Of a stretch of 64,000 bases of DNA, positions 8,122-15,878 are shown piece after piece. The notes beneath the pieces are model-generated. The model searched no databases. It was not told the origin of the DNA and worked only from the letters and a program-made list of their open reading frames with translations. Position 1 is the first letter of the stretch; each line of letters opens with the position of its first letter. The translations under genes and the position numbers were made by a program. The stretch covers positions 186,001-250,000 of the forward strand of contig NZ_CP157967.1 of the NCBI RefSeq assembly GCF_040215725.1, in the 5' to 3' direction. The DNA comes from Rhizobium sp. ZPR4 (lineage in GTDB: Bacteria; Pseudomonadota; Alphaproteobacteria; Rhizobiales; Rhizobiaceae).

Positions 8122-9717
8122 ATGGATCGCTTCGACTACATCATCATCGGTGCCGGCAGTGCCGGCTGCGTGCTGGCCAACAGGCTTTCGGCCGACCACA
8201 ACAATAGGGTGCTGCTGCTGGAAGCCGGCGGCAACGATAATTACCACTGGATTCATATCCCGGTCGGCTATCTCTATTGCATCAACAACCCTCGCACGGA
8301 CTGGTGTTTTACCACATCGCCGGAAGCGGGCCTGAATGGCAGGTCGCTCAACTATCCGCGCGGCAAGGTGCTCGGCGGCTGCTCTTCCATCAACGGCATG
8401 ATCTACATGCGCGGCCAGGCGCGCGACTATGATCTCTGGCGTCAGCTCGGCTGCGCCGGCTGGGGCTGGGACGATGTGCTGCCCTATTTCGTCAAGTCCG
8501 AGGATCACTATCGCGGCAAGGATGAGATGCACGGTGCCGGCGGCGAGTGGCGGGTAGAAAAGGCGCGCGTGCGCTGGGCCGTGCTCGATGCCTTCCAGGC
8601 CGCGGCCAAGGAGGCCGGCATCCCGGAGACGGCGGACTTCAATCGCGGCAACAATGAAGGCTCCGGCTATTTCGACGTCAACCAGCGCTCCGGCATCCGC
8701 TGGAACACCACGAAAGCCTTCCTGCGCCCGGCCATGCAGCGCGGCAATCTCACTGTCTACACGAAAGCGCAGGTCCGCCGCCTGATCGTTGAAGATGATG
8801 CCGTCACCGGCGTTGAATTCCAGCACGATGGCGTGGCGAAGCGCGCCTACGCGAGCAAGGAGACGGTGCTGTCGGCCGGCTCCATCGGCTCGCCGCATAT
8901 TCTCGAACTGTCAGGCATCGGCCATGGCGATGTGCTCGGCAAGGCCGGCATCGAGGTGGTGCGCGAGGTCCGGTCCGTCGGCGAAAATCTGCAGGATCAC
9001 CTGCAGCTTCGCATGGCTTACAGGGTAACCGGTGTTTCCACGCTGAACGAGAAGGCGACGAGCCTCATCGGCAAGGCGGCGATCGGTCTTGAATATCTCG
9101 TTCGCCGCTCAGGCCCGATGGCGATGGCGCCGAGCCAGCTCGGCATCTTCACCCGCTCCGGCCCCGATAAGGAAACGCCTGATCTGCAGTATCATGTGCA
9201 GCCGGTCTCGCTCGACAAGTTCGGCGATCCCGTTCATCCCTTTCCGGCCATCACCGCCAGCGTCTGTAACCTGCGGCCTGAAAGCCGCGGCTCGGTGCAT
9301 GTGCGCAGCCCCGATTTCGCCCTGCAGCCGGCCATCAGCCCGAATTATCTCTCCGCCGCGCGAGATCGGGAAATCGCCGTGCGCTCCATTCGCCTGACCC
9401 GGCGTATCGTGGCGCAGCCTTCCTTCGCACGCTTCAGGCCGGAGGAGTTCAAGCCGGGACCGGCCTATGAGACGGATGCTGATCTGGAGCGCGCCGCCGG
9501 CGATATCGGCACGACGATTTTTCATCCGGTCGGCACATGCCGCATGGGCGGCGACGCGCAAAGCGTCGTCGATCCCCGGCTGCGGCTGCGGGCATTGGCA
9601 CGGTTGCGCATCGCCGACGCCTCCGTCATGCCGTCGATCACATCGGGCAATACCAATTCGCCAACCATCATGATCGCGGAAAAGGCAGCTGAGATGATCC
9701 TTGCCGACAACAGATGA
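8122..9717 (+). CDS. GMC-family FAD-dependent oxidoreductase (choline dehydrogenase-like)
   Basis: A 531-residue glucose-methanol-choline oxidoreductase that would oxidise a primary alcohol with FAD as cofactor. The N-terminal dinucleotide motif is IIIGAGSAGCVLANRLS, then the GMC signature PRGKVLGGCSSINGMIYMRG (about residues 78-97), GSIGSPHILELSGIG in the middle, and the C-terminal catalytic His segment HPVGTCRMG with SGNTNSPTIMIAEKAAEMI. Choline/betaine-pathway neighbours such as betaine aldehyde dehydrogenase are absent, so choline is not the obvious substrate. It sits 39 bases upstream of a valine-pathway gene and may act on a related alcohol; that is inference. Confidence 0.9.
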   Translation: MDRFDYIIIGAGSAGCVLANRLSADHNNRVLLLEAGGNDNYHWIHIPVGYLYCINNPRTDWCFTTSPEAGLNGRSLNYPRGKVLGGCSSINGMIYMRGQARDYDLWRQLGCAGWGWDDVLPYFVKSEDHYRGKDEMHGAGGEWRVEKARVRWAVLDAFQAAAKEAGIPETADFNRGNNEGSGYFDVNQRSGIRWNTTKAFLRPAMQRGNLTVYTKAQVRRLIVEDDAVTGVEFQHDGVAKRAYASKETVLSAGSIGSPHILELSGIGHGDVLGKAGIEVVREVRSVGENLQDHLQLRMAYRVTGVSTLNEKATSLIGKAAIGLEYLVRRSGPMAMAPSQLGIFTRSGPDKETPDLQYHVQPVSLDKFGDPVHPFPAITASVCNLRPESRGSVHVRSPDFALQPAISPNYLSAARDREIAVRSIRLTRRIVAQPSFARFRPEEFKPGPAYETDADLERAAGDIGTTIFHPVGTCRMGGDAQSVVDPRLRLRALARLRIADASVMPSITSGNTNSPTIMIAEKAAEMILADNR

Positions 9718-9756
9718 ATCTCTGAGGATTGGTGGCAGCAAGGACAGGAGATTTGC

Positions 9757-10815
9757 ATGGATAGCACGGACGAAGTCATCATCGAGCGGCGCGGATCGGC
9801 CGGCGTCATCAGGCTCAATCGCCCGAAGGCGCTGAACAGCCTGACATTGCCGATGGTGCGGGTCATCGCTCCGGCCCTGGAGGATTTCGCCGCCGATCCG
9901 GCGATCGCAAGCGTCATCGTCATGGGCGAGGGCGAGCGCGGCTTCTGCGCCGGTGGCGACATCCGCCTGCTGCACCGGAGCGGCAAGGAAGGCACCGATG
10001 AAGCGGAAACCTTCTGGCGCGAAGAGTTCCTGCTCAACCATGCCATCTCGCTTTACTCAAAACCCTATGTCGTGCTGATGGACGGCATCACCATGGGCGG
10101 CGGCGTCGGCCTCTCGGCCCATGGCAGCCATCGCGTCGTCACCGAGCGCACGCGCCTTGCCATGCCCGAAACCGGTATCGGCTACTTCCCGGATGTCGGC
10201 GCCACCTGGTTGCTGCCGCGTGCGCCGGGCGAGGCAGGCACCTGGATGGGCCTGACCGGCCTGACCGTCGAGGCTGCCGACGTCATCCATGCCGGATTTG
10301 CCGATCATTGTGTTGGGTCCTCCGCACTGCCGGCTCTTATAGATGCGATCTCTGCGCTCCCCGCGACTGCCTCTGCCGCAGACGTCCATGCCCTGATCCG
10401 GACGATGGCGGCAGATGCTGGCGAAAGCCGGCTTGTGGCAAACCGCGAGGTGATCAACCGGGCGTTTTCGGCAGACACGGTAGAAGGAATACTGGTGGCA
10501 TTGGCTGGTGAGCCGGGAGAGTTTGCCGCTGAAGCCGCCGGCGTGATCGCCAGCCGCTCGCCGACCAGCCTGAAGCTGACGTTGCGGCTGCTCAGGGCAG
10601 GGCGAACAAGCGCCGATCTTACCGAATGCCTCAATCGTGAACTCGGCGCCTGCAGGGGCATATTGTATAATCACGATTTCTACGAAGGTGTGCGCGCCGC
10701 TGTCATCGACAAGGATCGCAATCCGAAATGGTCTCCGGCGAGCCTTGCGGAGGTGAGTGTTGCCGATATCGACCGCTTCTTCGTGCCGGCGCAGCCGCCG
10801 CTTTTTGCGAGCTAG
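9757..10815 (+). CDS. 3-hydroxyisobutyryl-CoA hydrolase (crotonase family)
   Basis: A 352-residue crotonase-fold protein of the ECH_2 subgroup. It would release 3-hydroxyisobutyrate from its CoA ester in valine breakdown. Visible landmarks are RLNRPKALNSLTLPMV, the oxyanion-hole loop GFCAGGDIRLLH, MDGITMGGGVGLS, MPETGIGYFPDVGATW with the acidic catalytic pair region, and the hydrolase-type C-terminus with NPKWSPASL. Length and C-terminal extension separate it from short enoyl-CoA hydratases. The next gene encodes the enzyme that uses its product, supporting the assignment. Confidence 0.85.
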   Translation: MDSTDEVIIERRGSAGVIRLNRPKALNSLTLPMVRVIAPALEDFAADPAIASVIVMGEGERGFCAGGDIRLLHRSGKEGTDEAETFWREEFLLNHAISLYSKPYVVLMDGITMGGGVGLSAHGSHRVVTERTRLAMPETGIGYFPDVGATWLLPRAPGEAGTWMGLTGLTVEAADVIHAGFADHCVGSSALPALIDAISALPATASAADVHALIRTMAADAGESRLVANREVINRAFSADTVEGILVALAGEPGEFAAEAAGVIASRSPTSLKLTLRLLRAGRTSADLTECLNRELGACRGILYNHDFYEGVRAAVIDKDRNPKWSPASLAEVSVADIDRFFVPAQPPLFAS

Positions 10816-10939
10816 ATTGGTTCAGCGCATCTCGGGACTTCTGAACCGCTCTATCTCACCACTTCAAGCAATTCCAGAACGGAAAGCCGATCTGCATCTT
10901 TTCCGGAGTTGCTTCAACCGATCATGGGAGGAAAACGTC

Positions 10940-11821
10940 ATGACACGGATCGCATTCATCGGCCTCGGCAACATGGGAGGTCCGATGGCGACCAATCTCG
11001 TCAAGGCGGGCCATGCCGTCACCGGATTCGACCTCTCGCATGATGTGCTGAAATCAGCCGAAGCGTCGGGGGTAAAGCCTGCGAGCGTACTCACCGAGGC
11101 CCTGGCCGATGCGGAAGTGGTCGTGACCATGCTGCCGAAGGGCCAGCATGTCCTCACCGTCTGGACCGATGTGCTGCGCTCCGTGCCGAAGGGAACCCTG
11201 CTCATCGACAGCTCCACCATCGACGTCGACAGCGCCCGCAAGGCGCACGCCATGGCAGGCGATGCCGGTTGCCTTTCGCTCGATGCGCCGGTGTCCGGCG
11301 GCACGGGTGGCGCCGCAGCCGGCACGCTGACCTTCATGGCTGGCGGCTCCACCGAGAGTTTTGCGGCCGCCAGGCCGCTGCTCGACGTGATGGGCAAGAA
11401 GATCGTCCATTGCGGCGATGCTGGCGCTGGCCAGGCCGCCAAGATCTGCAACAACATGATCCTCGGCATCTCCATGATCGGCGTCTGCGAAGCCTTCGTG
11501 CTCGGCGAGAAGCTCGGCCTCTCGCATCAGGCCCTATTCGACGTCGCCTCGACTTCGTCCGGCCAATGCTGGTCGATCAATACCTATTGCCCCGTGCCCG
11601 GCCCTGTGCCGACGTCTCCGGCCAACAACGACTACAAGCCCGGCTTTGCGGCCGCCTTGATGCTCAAGGACCTGCGCCTGTCCCAGGAAGCGGCACTTTC
11701 CAGCGGCGCGTCGACGCCTTTGGGGGCAGAGGCGGCGCAGCTCTATGCGCTCTTCGAAAAGCTCGGCAATGGCGGGCGCGATTTTTCGGCAATCATCGAG
11801 ATGTTTCGCGAGGTGAAGTAA
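10940..11821 (+). CDS. mmsB: 3-hydroxyisobutyrate dehydrogenase
   Basis: Beta-hydroxyacid dehydrogenase of 293 residues oxidising 3-hydroxyisobutyrate to methylmalonate semialdehyde with NAD. It begins with the Rossmann motif IAFIGLGNMGGPMATNLVKAGH, carries the substrate-binding DAPVSGGTGGAAAGTLTFM segment and the catalytic lysine region GAGQAAKICNNMILG (K about residue 170). The start has a GGGAGGAAAA site; upstream in-frame extension runs into the intergenic region. The 124-base gap to the preceding gene may hold a promoter, though the two steps are consecutive in the pathway. Confidence 0.92.
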   Translation: MTRIAFIGLGNMGGPMATNLVKAGHAVTGFDLSHDVLKSAEASGVKPASVLTEALADAEVVVTMLPKGQHVLTVWTDVLRSVPKGTLLIDSSTIDVDSARKAHAMAGDAGCLSLDAPVSGGTGGAAAGTLTFMAGGSTESFAAARPLLDVMGKKIVHCGDAGAGQAAKICNNMILGISMIGVCEAFVLGEKLGLSHQALFDVASTSSGQCWSINTYCPVPGPVPTSPANNDYKPGFAAALMLKDLRLSQEAALSSGASTPLGAEAAQLYALFEKLGNGGRDFSAIIEMFREVK

Positions 11822-11870
11822 GTATGGCTCGCGACAATCGAGTGAGTTGAAAGCTCGGATTGCCCCTCAT

Positions 11871-11908
11871 CCCCAGCCCTCTCCCCGCTAGCGGGAAGAG
11901 GGCTGGGG
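11871..11908. repeat. Perfect-arm intergenic hairpin repeat
   Basis: CCCCAGCCCTCTCCCCGC and its near-perfect reverse complement meet around a central CTAG, giving a 38-base hairpin about 50 bases after mmsB. Sequence style matches the element after livM. It could end transcription, but no T-run follows. Confidence 0.65.
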
Positions 11909-11994
11909 GGCGGTTCGGAGCTGTTGCAATGGAACTTGCATAGGATGCGGGGCCGGGCGAGATTGGCGACGTAGCGCGAATAAGAGGGAGCGCC

Positions 11995-12366
11995 ATGAGC
12001 TCGATCATCAATATCAACTTCAACAATGCCACCATCACCGAGAACCAATTGTGGATCAACGTCAAGGCAGCGAATTTCGTGATGTCGGAGAGCGCGAACT
12101 TCACCTTCGCCGGTGCGGGTTTCGATCCGCTCCCGAACGGCATTCTAGGGATCAATGTGTATCCGGACGGGATAGCGATCGTGGCGCAGATGGGTTCAGG
12201 CTTCAGCGCGGCGATCAGCGTTGGAGTAGCTCCTGTCACGATTCCGACGATCACCGGCTCGGGTTATGAGGGCTCGGTCGACGTCACCTGGTGGGACAAT
12301 TCGGGTCAGCAAACGCAGCCGCTGACGGCGGGTGAGCCCCTCGTTCTGGAGGGCTTCGCCGGCTGA
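11995..12366 (+). CDS. Hypothetical beta-rich protein, 123 residues
   Basis: I do not recognise this protein. The start is well supported by AGAGGGAGCGCC upstream of the ATG. It has no signal peptide or membrane segment and no cysteine. The sequence alternates hydrophobic and polar residues, is rich in Asn, Gly, Ile and Val (for example INFNNATITENQLWIN), and ends DVTWWDNSGQQ then LVLEGFAG, which suggests an all-beta, possibly lectin-like or secreted-autonomous fold. It stands alone, converging with the helicase gene, with an intergenic hairpin on the upstream side. Confidence 0.7.
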   Translation: MSSIININFNNATITENQLWINVKAANFVMSESANFTFAGAGFDPLPNGILGINVYPDGIAIVAQMGSGFSAAISVGVAPVTIPTITGSGYEGSVDVTWWDNSGQQTQPLTAGEPLVLEGFAG

Positions 12367-12537
12367 ATTCCGCCGGCGCGGCTTGCGCCGGACCCGGGCT
12401 TGCGTAATGAGCGCGGGCGAATCCGGCGGAGAGGTTGTAAGAGCGAGAGCGTCACCCAGTCTCCAAGCAATGGGCGCGGACGCCTACGAGAAGACCCACG
12501 GGCGCAGCCTCGCCCTTCTGGCCTTAATAACCTCAGC

Positions 12538-14604
12538 TCAGCGCCACATGCCGCGCATGCGCGCCCCGACATCGACTCGCACTTCTCGCGCTCGAATGGC
12601 GGCTGCACTTTCGGCCCGCGCCTGTGGCCAGCCGCAAACCTCGAAGAACTGCAGCAGCGTCGCAGGAATGAAGCGGGTTCGCGAGGCAAAGACATGCTTG
12701 TCGCCCTGTGCATGCTGACCATGCACGAAGAAGCGCTGCGGAGTGACGAGATCGAGATTGTCCTTCGCCCTCGTCATCGCGACATAGAGCAGCCGCCGCT
12801 CCTCTTCGATTTCAGCTGATGATCCGACGGCGAGATCGGCGGGGATGCAGCCGTCGACGGCGTTGAGGATGAAGACCTTTGTCCATTCCTGGCCCTTGGC
12901 GGAATGGATGGTCGAGAGGATCAGATAGTCCTCGTCGAGCAGCGGCACGCCGGCCTGATCGCTGGTGGCGTCCGGCGGATCGAGCGTCAGCTCGGTAAGG
13001 AAGCGCTCGCGCGAGCCATAGCCAGCCGCGATCTGTTCGAGCTGAATGAGGTCCGCCTGACGGGTCGCGGCATCCTCATGCGTGCGCTCCAGATGCGGCT
13101 CGTACCATTGGCGAACCAGGCCGATTTCCGCCGGCCAGCCGGCCTTGCCGCTTTTGACCTCCCGCATCGTCTCGACAAAGGCAGTCCAATCGTCTCCTGT
13201 GCGGGGCGGCGGCGGCAGCTCGGTGAGTGCCGTGATCGGGCTTGCTTCTTCGCCGATCTGGTCGAGCACGCGCTGGGCTGTCGAGGGGCCGACGCCGGGC
13301 AGAAGCTGCATCAGGCGGAAGCCGGCCACGCGGTCGCGCGGGTTCTGGGCGAAACGCAGTGCCGCCAGCATGTCCTTGACATGGGCGCTGTCGAGGAACT
13401 TCAGCCCGCCGAACTTGACGAAGGGGATGTTGCGCCGGGTGAGCTCCACCTCCAGCGGGCCGCTATGGCTCGAGGTGCGGAAGAGAACGGCCTGCTGCTT
13501 CAGCCGTGCACCGCCCTCGCGATTTTCGAGCACCTGATCGGCGATGTAGCGTGCCTGATCAGCCTCGTCGCGCACCGTCACCAGCCGCGGGCGTTCCGTG
13601 CTTTGCCGCTCGGTGCGCAAGTTCTTGGTGAAGCGCTCGGAGGCGAGATCGATCACGGCGTTGGCGGCGGCAAGGATCGGCTGCGTCGAGCGATAATTGC
13701 GGTCGAGCGTGACGATATCGGCGGATGGCGTGAAGGCCTTGGGGAAATCGAGAATGTTGCGCACGGTCGCGGCGCGAAAGGAATAGATCGACTGCGCATC
13801 GTCGCCGACGACGGTCAGTCCGCGACCATCGGGCTTCAGGGCGAGCAGAATGGAGGACTGCAGCCGGTTCGTGTCCTGATATTCGTCGACAAGCACATGA
13901 TCGAAGCGGCTGCCGATATCCTCGGCAATCAGCGGCTCCTGCAGCATATGCGCCCAGTAGAGCAGCAAATCGTCGTAATCGAGCACGTTCTGCACCTGCT
14001 TCGCCTCGACATAACAGGCGAAGAGTTCGCGCAGCTGCTGTTCCCACATGGCGCACCAGGGGAAGAAGTCGCGCAGCACGCCATCGAGCGGCGCTTCCGC
14101 ATTGACCGATCGTGAATAGATGGAAAGGCACGTCGCCTTGGTCGGAAAGCGGCTCTCGGTCTTGGAAAAGCCGAGGTCGTGGCGCGCAAGATTCATCAGA
14201 TCGGCGCTGTCTTCCCGATCGTGAATCGTGAAGGCCGGATCGATGCCGATCTGCTCGGCATAGTCCCTGAGCAGGCGCGCGCCGATGCCGTGGAACGTGC
14301 CGGTCCACGCAAGCGCATCGGCGGTGATGCCGGCATTTACCCCCAGCACCTCACGGCAGATCCGCTCGACGCGACGGCCCATTTCGGCGGCGGCGCGACG
14401 CGAGAAGGTCATCAGCAGGATACGGCGGGAGTCTGCGCCTTTGACGATCAGATGCACGACGCGATGGGCGAGCGTATTCGTCTTGCCGGAGCCCGCCCCG
14501 GCGATGACGAGCAGCGGCCCGGCGATATGGCCGTCATCGCTCGTGCCATGCTCCACCGCCAGCCGCTGCTCCGGGTTTAATTTTTCCAGATAGGCGGCGG
14601 TCAT
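12538..14604 (-). CDS. UvrD/Rep-like superfamily 1 DNA helicase
   Basis: ATP-dependent 3'-5' DNA helicase, 688 residues. Motifs in order: Q-motif region LNPEQRLAVEHG, Walker A VIAGAGSGKTNTLAHRV, LLMTFSRRAAAEMGRRV, Walker B VDEYQDTNRLQ, motif III VVGDDAQSIYSFRAA, NYRSTQPILAAAN, TIHSAKGQEWTKVFI, and VAMTRAKDNL. The start chosen has AGGAG 7 bases upstream; the longer frame adds 14 residues without support. It is shorter than the main UvrD of rhizobia, so it is likely a second paralogue in repair or replication restart. Its stop faces the small beta-rich gene. Confidence 0.9.
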   Translation of the reverse strand: MTAAYLEKLNPEQRLAVEHGTSDDGHIAGPLLVIAGAGSGKTNTLAHRVVHLIVKGADSRRILLMTFSRRAAAEMGRRVERICREVLGVNAGITADALAWTGTFHGIGARLLRDYAEQIGIDPAFTIHDREDSADLMNLARHDLGFSKTESRFPTKATCLSIYSRSVNAEAPLDGVLRDFFPWCAMWEQQLRELFACYVEAKQVQNVLDYDDLLLYWAHMLQEPLIAEDIGSRFDHVLVDEYQDTNRLQSSILLALKPDGRGLTVVGDDAQSIYSFRAATVRNILDFPKAFTPSADIVTLDRNYRSTQPILAAANAVIDLASERFTKNLRTERQSTERPRLVTVRDEADQARYIADQVLENREGGARLKQQAVLFRTSSHSGPLEVELTRRNIPFVKFGGLKFLDSAHVKDMLAALRFAQNPRDRVAGFRLMQLLPGVGPSTAQRVLDQIGEEASPITALTELPPPPRTGDDWTAFVETMREVKSGKAGWPAEIGLVRQWYEPHLERTHEDAATRQADLIQLEQIAAGYGSRERFLTELTLDPPDATSDQAGVPLLDEDYLILSTIHSAKGQEWTKVFILNAVDGCIPADLAVGSSAEIEEERRLLYVAMTRAKDNLDLVTPQRFFVHGQHAQGDKHVFASRTRFIPATLLQFFEVCGWPQARAESAAAIRAREVRVDVGARMRGMWR

Positions 14605-14880
14605 CAACTCTCCTGGATGCTTCGGGCAGGGGACGCAGCTGCGCAACGCGCGGCGAATCGCAGACGCGAAACCACATGGGCGTTCTATGGATGTTCCGAA
14701 TCAGCAAAGCCTGTCAAGATTGGCGCGATCCGCACGCAGATGTGACCCTCCACGCAAGAATCTTATTCGGATTTGGTTGGATGCGGCTCGAAAAGGACTT
14801 TCTTCGTGCTTATGTATCTTTTTGGCGCGGCAATTTGAGTTTTTGCGGTTTCGCAGTGCGTAGAGTGAAGGTTTCAGAAC

Positions 14881-15756
14881 ATGAACGAAACGATTGCCAC
14901 TGGCCTGCGTCTGCCCAGCGGACTGGTGGCTCTGCCGGATGGGCGCCTCGCGCTTGTCGAAATGGATGCCAGTCGCCGTTATCTGAAGCTCTATGATGCA
15001 GGCGGCGCATCCCGGGAGATTTGCCGGCTTGGCGGCACTCCGAGCGGAATTGCTGTCGACGGTGACGGGTGTTTCTGGATAGCCGGTGGACCGGAAGACT
15101 CTCTGGTGAGGCTTTCGCCGCAGGGGCGGGTCTTGCAAGTAATAGAGGGCAGTGCGGACGGTCCGTTTCTCCATCCGAGCGCTCTCGCCTTCGGGCCCGA
15201 TGGCCTGCTCTATATGACCGATTCCGGCTTCCGGCTGGCGGATTTGCTGGAAGGCGGCGATATCCATCCCGATTTCTTCAAGGCTGCCTATAACGGCTGC
15301 GTCTATCAGATTGATCCCGCAGAGGGCCGGGTCATTCGTGTTCTGGCTGCCGGGCTGCTCCTTGCCGGCGGCATCGCTTTCGATGCCGATGGGTTGCTTT
15401 ATTACAGTGAGACGCTGACTGGAAAAATCTATCGGCAGATCGTTGGCGGACGGCAGGAAATGTTTGCGCGATCGATGACCTCGCCAGCCATAAACGCGCT
15501 GCGCGGACCATCCGGCCTGGCCTTTGATCGCAGCGGCATGCTCTATTGCGCCATGTACGGTCTCGGCGAAGTCTGTCTGATCGACACCGAGGGCAAGATG
15601 GCCGGTCACATCCGCACCGATGGCGCACGGCCAGGAAACATTGCCTTTACCGCCGATGGCAAGCACTTGCTCGTTACCGAGCAGGAAAAGGGTGTTGTGG
15701 AAAAGATAACGGCGCCGCGTCCAGGCCTGCCGTTGCATATGCCGACCATATCCTAG
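14881..15756 (+). CDS. SMP-30/gluconolactonase-like beta-propeller protein
   Basis: A 291-residue six-bladed beta-propeller protein of the SMP-30/NHL type. Repeated blade motifs are visible: LPSGLVALPDGRLALVE, TPSGIAVDGDGCFWIAGG, HPSALAFGPDGLLYMTD, LAGGIAFDADGLLYYSE, GPSGLAFDRSGMLYCA and RPGNIAFTADGKHLLV. Relatives hydrolyse lactones with a divalent metal. No signal peptide is visible. No sugar-catabolic neighbours identify the substrate, so function beyond the fold is open. Confidence 0.8.
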   Translation: MNETIATGLRLPSGLVALPDGRLALVEMDASRRYLKLYDAGGASREICRLGGTPSGIAVDGDGCFWIAGGPEDSLVRLSPQGRVLQVIEGSADGPFLHPSALAFGPDGLLYMTDSGFRLADLLEGGDIHPDFFKAAYNGCVYQIDPAEGRVIRVLAAGLLLAGGIAFDADGLLYYSETLTGKIYRQIVGGRQEMFARSMTSPAINALRGPSGLAFDRSGMLYCAMYGLGEVCLIDTEGKMAGHIRTDGARPGNIAFTADGKHLLVTEQEKGVVEKITAPRPGLPLHMPTIS

Positions 15757-15831
15757 GTCGCTTCGCGACTCTTCGGATCCGCTTCTCAGCGCTTTATCTC
15801 GCAAAACCGCTATGTGCTTTGCCCGGCTGAT

Positions 15832-15858
15832 GGACATGCCCGGAGGCCGGGCATGTCC
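15832..15858. terminator. Hairpin between propeller gene and secDF
   Basis: GGACATGCCCGG-AGG-CCGGGCATGTCC forms a 12-bp perfect stem between the two convergent genes. No long T-run follows on either side, so it is at best a weak or bidirectional terminator. Confidence 0.5.
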
Positions 15859-15878
15859 TGTTCTCATATATTGGCCGC

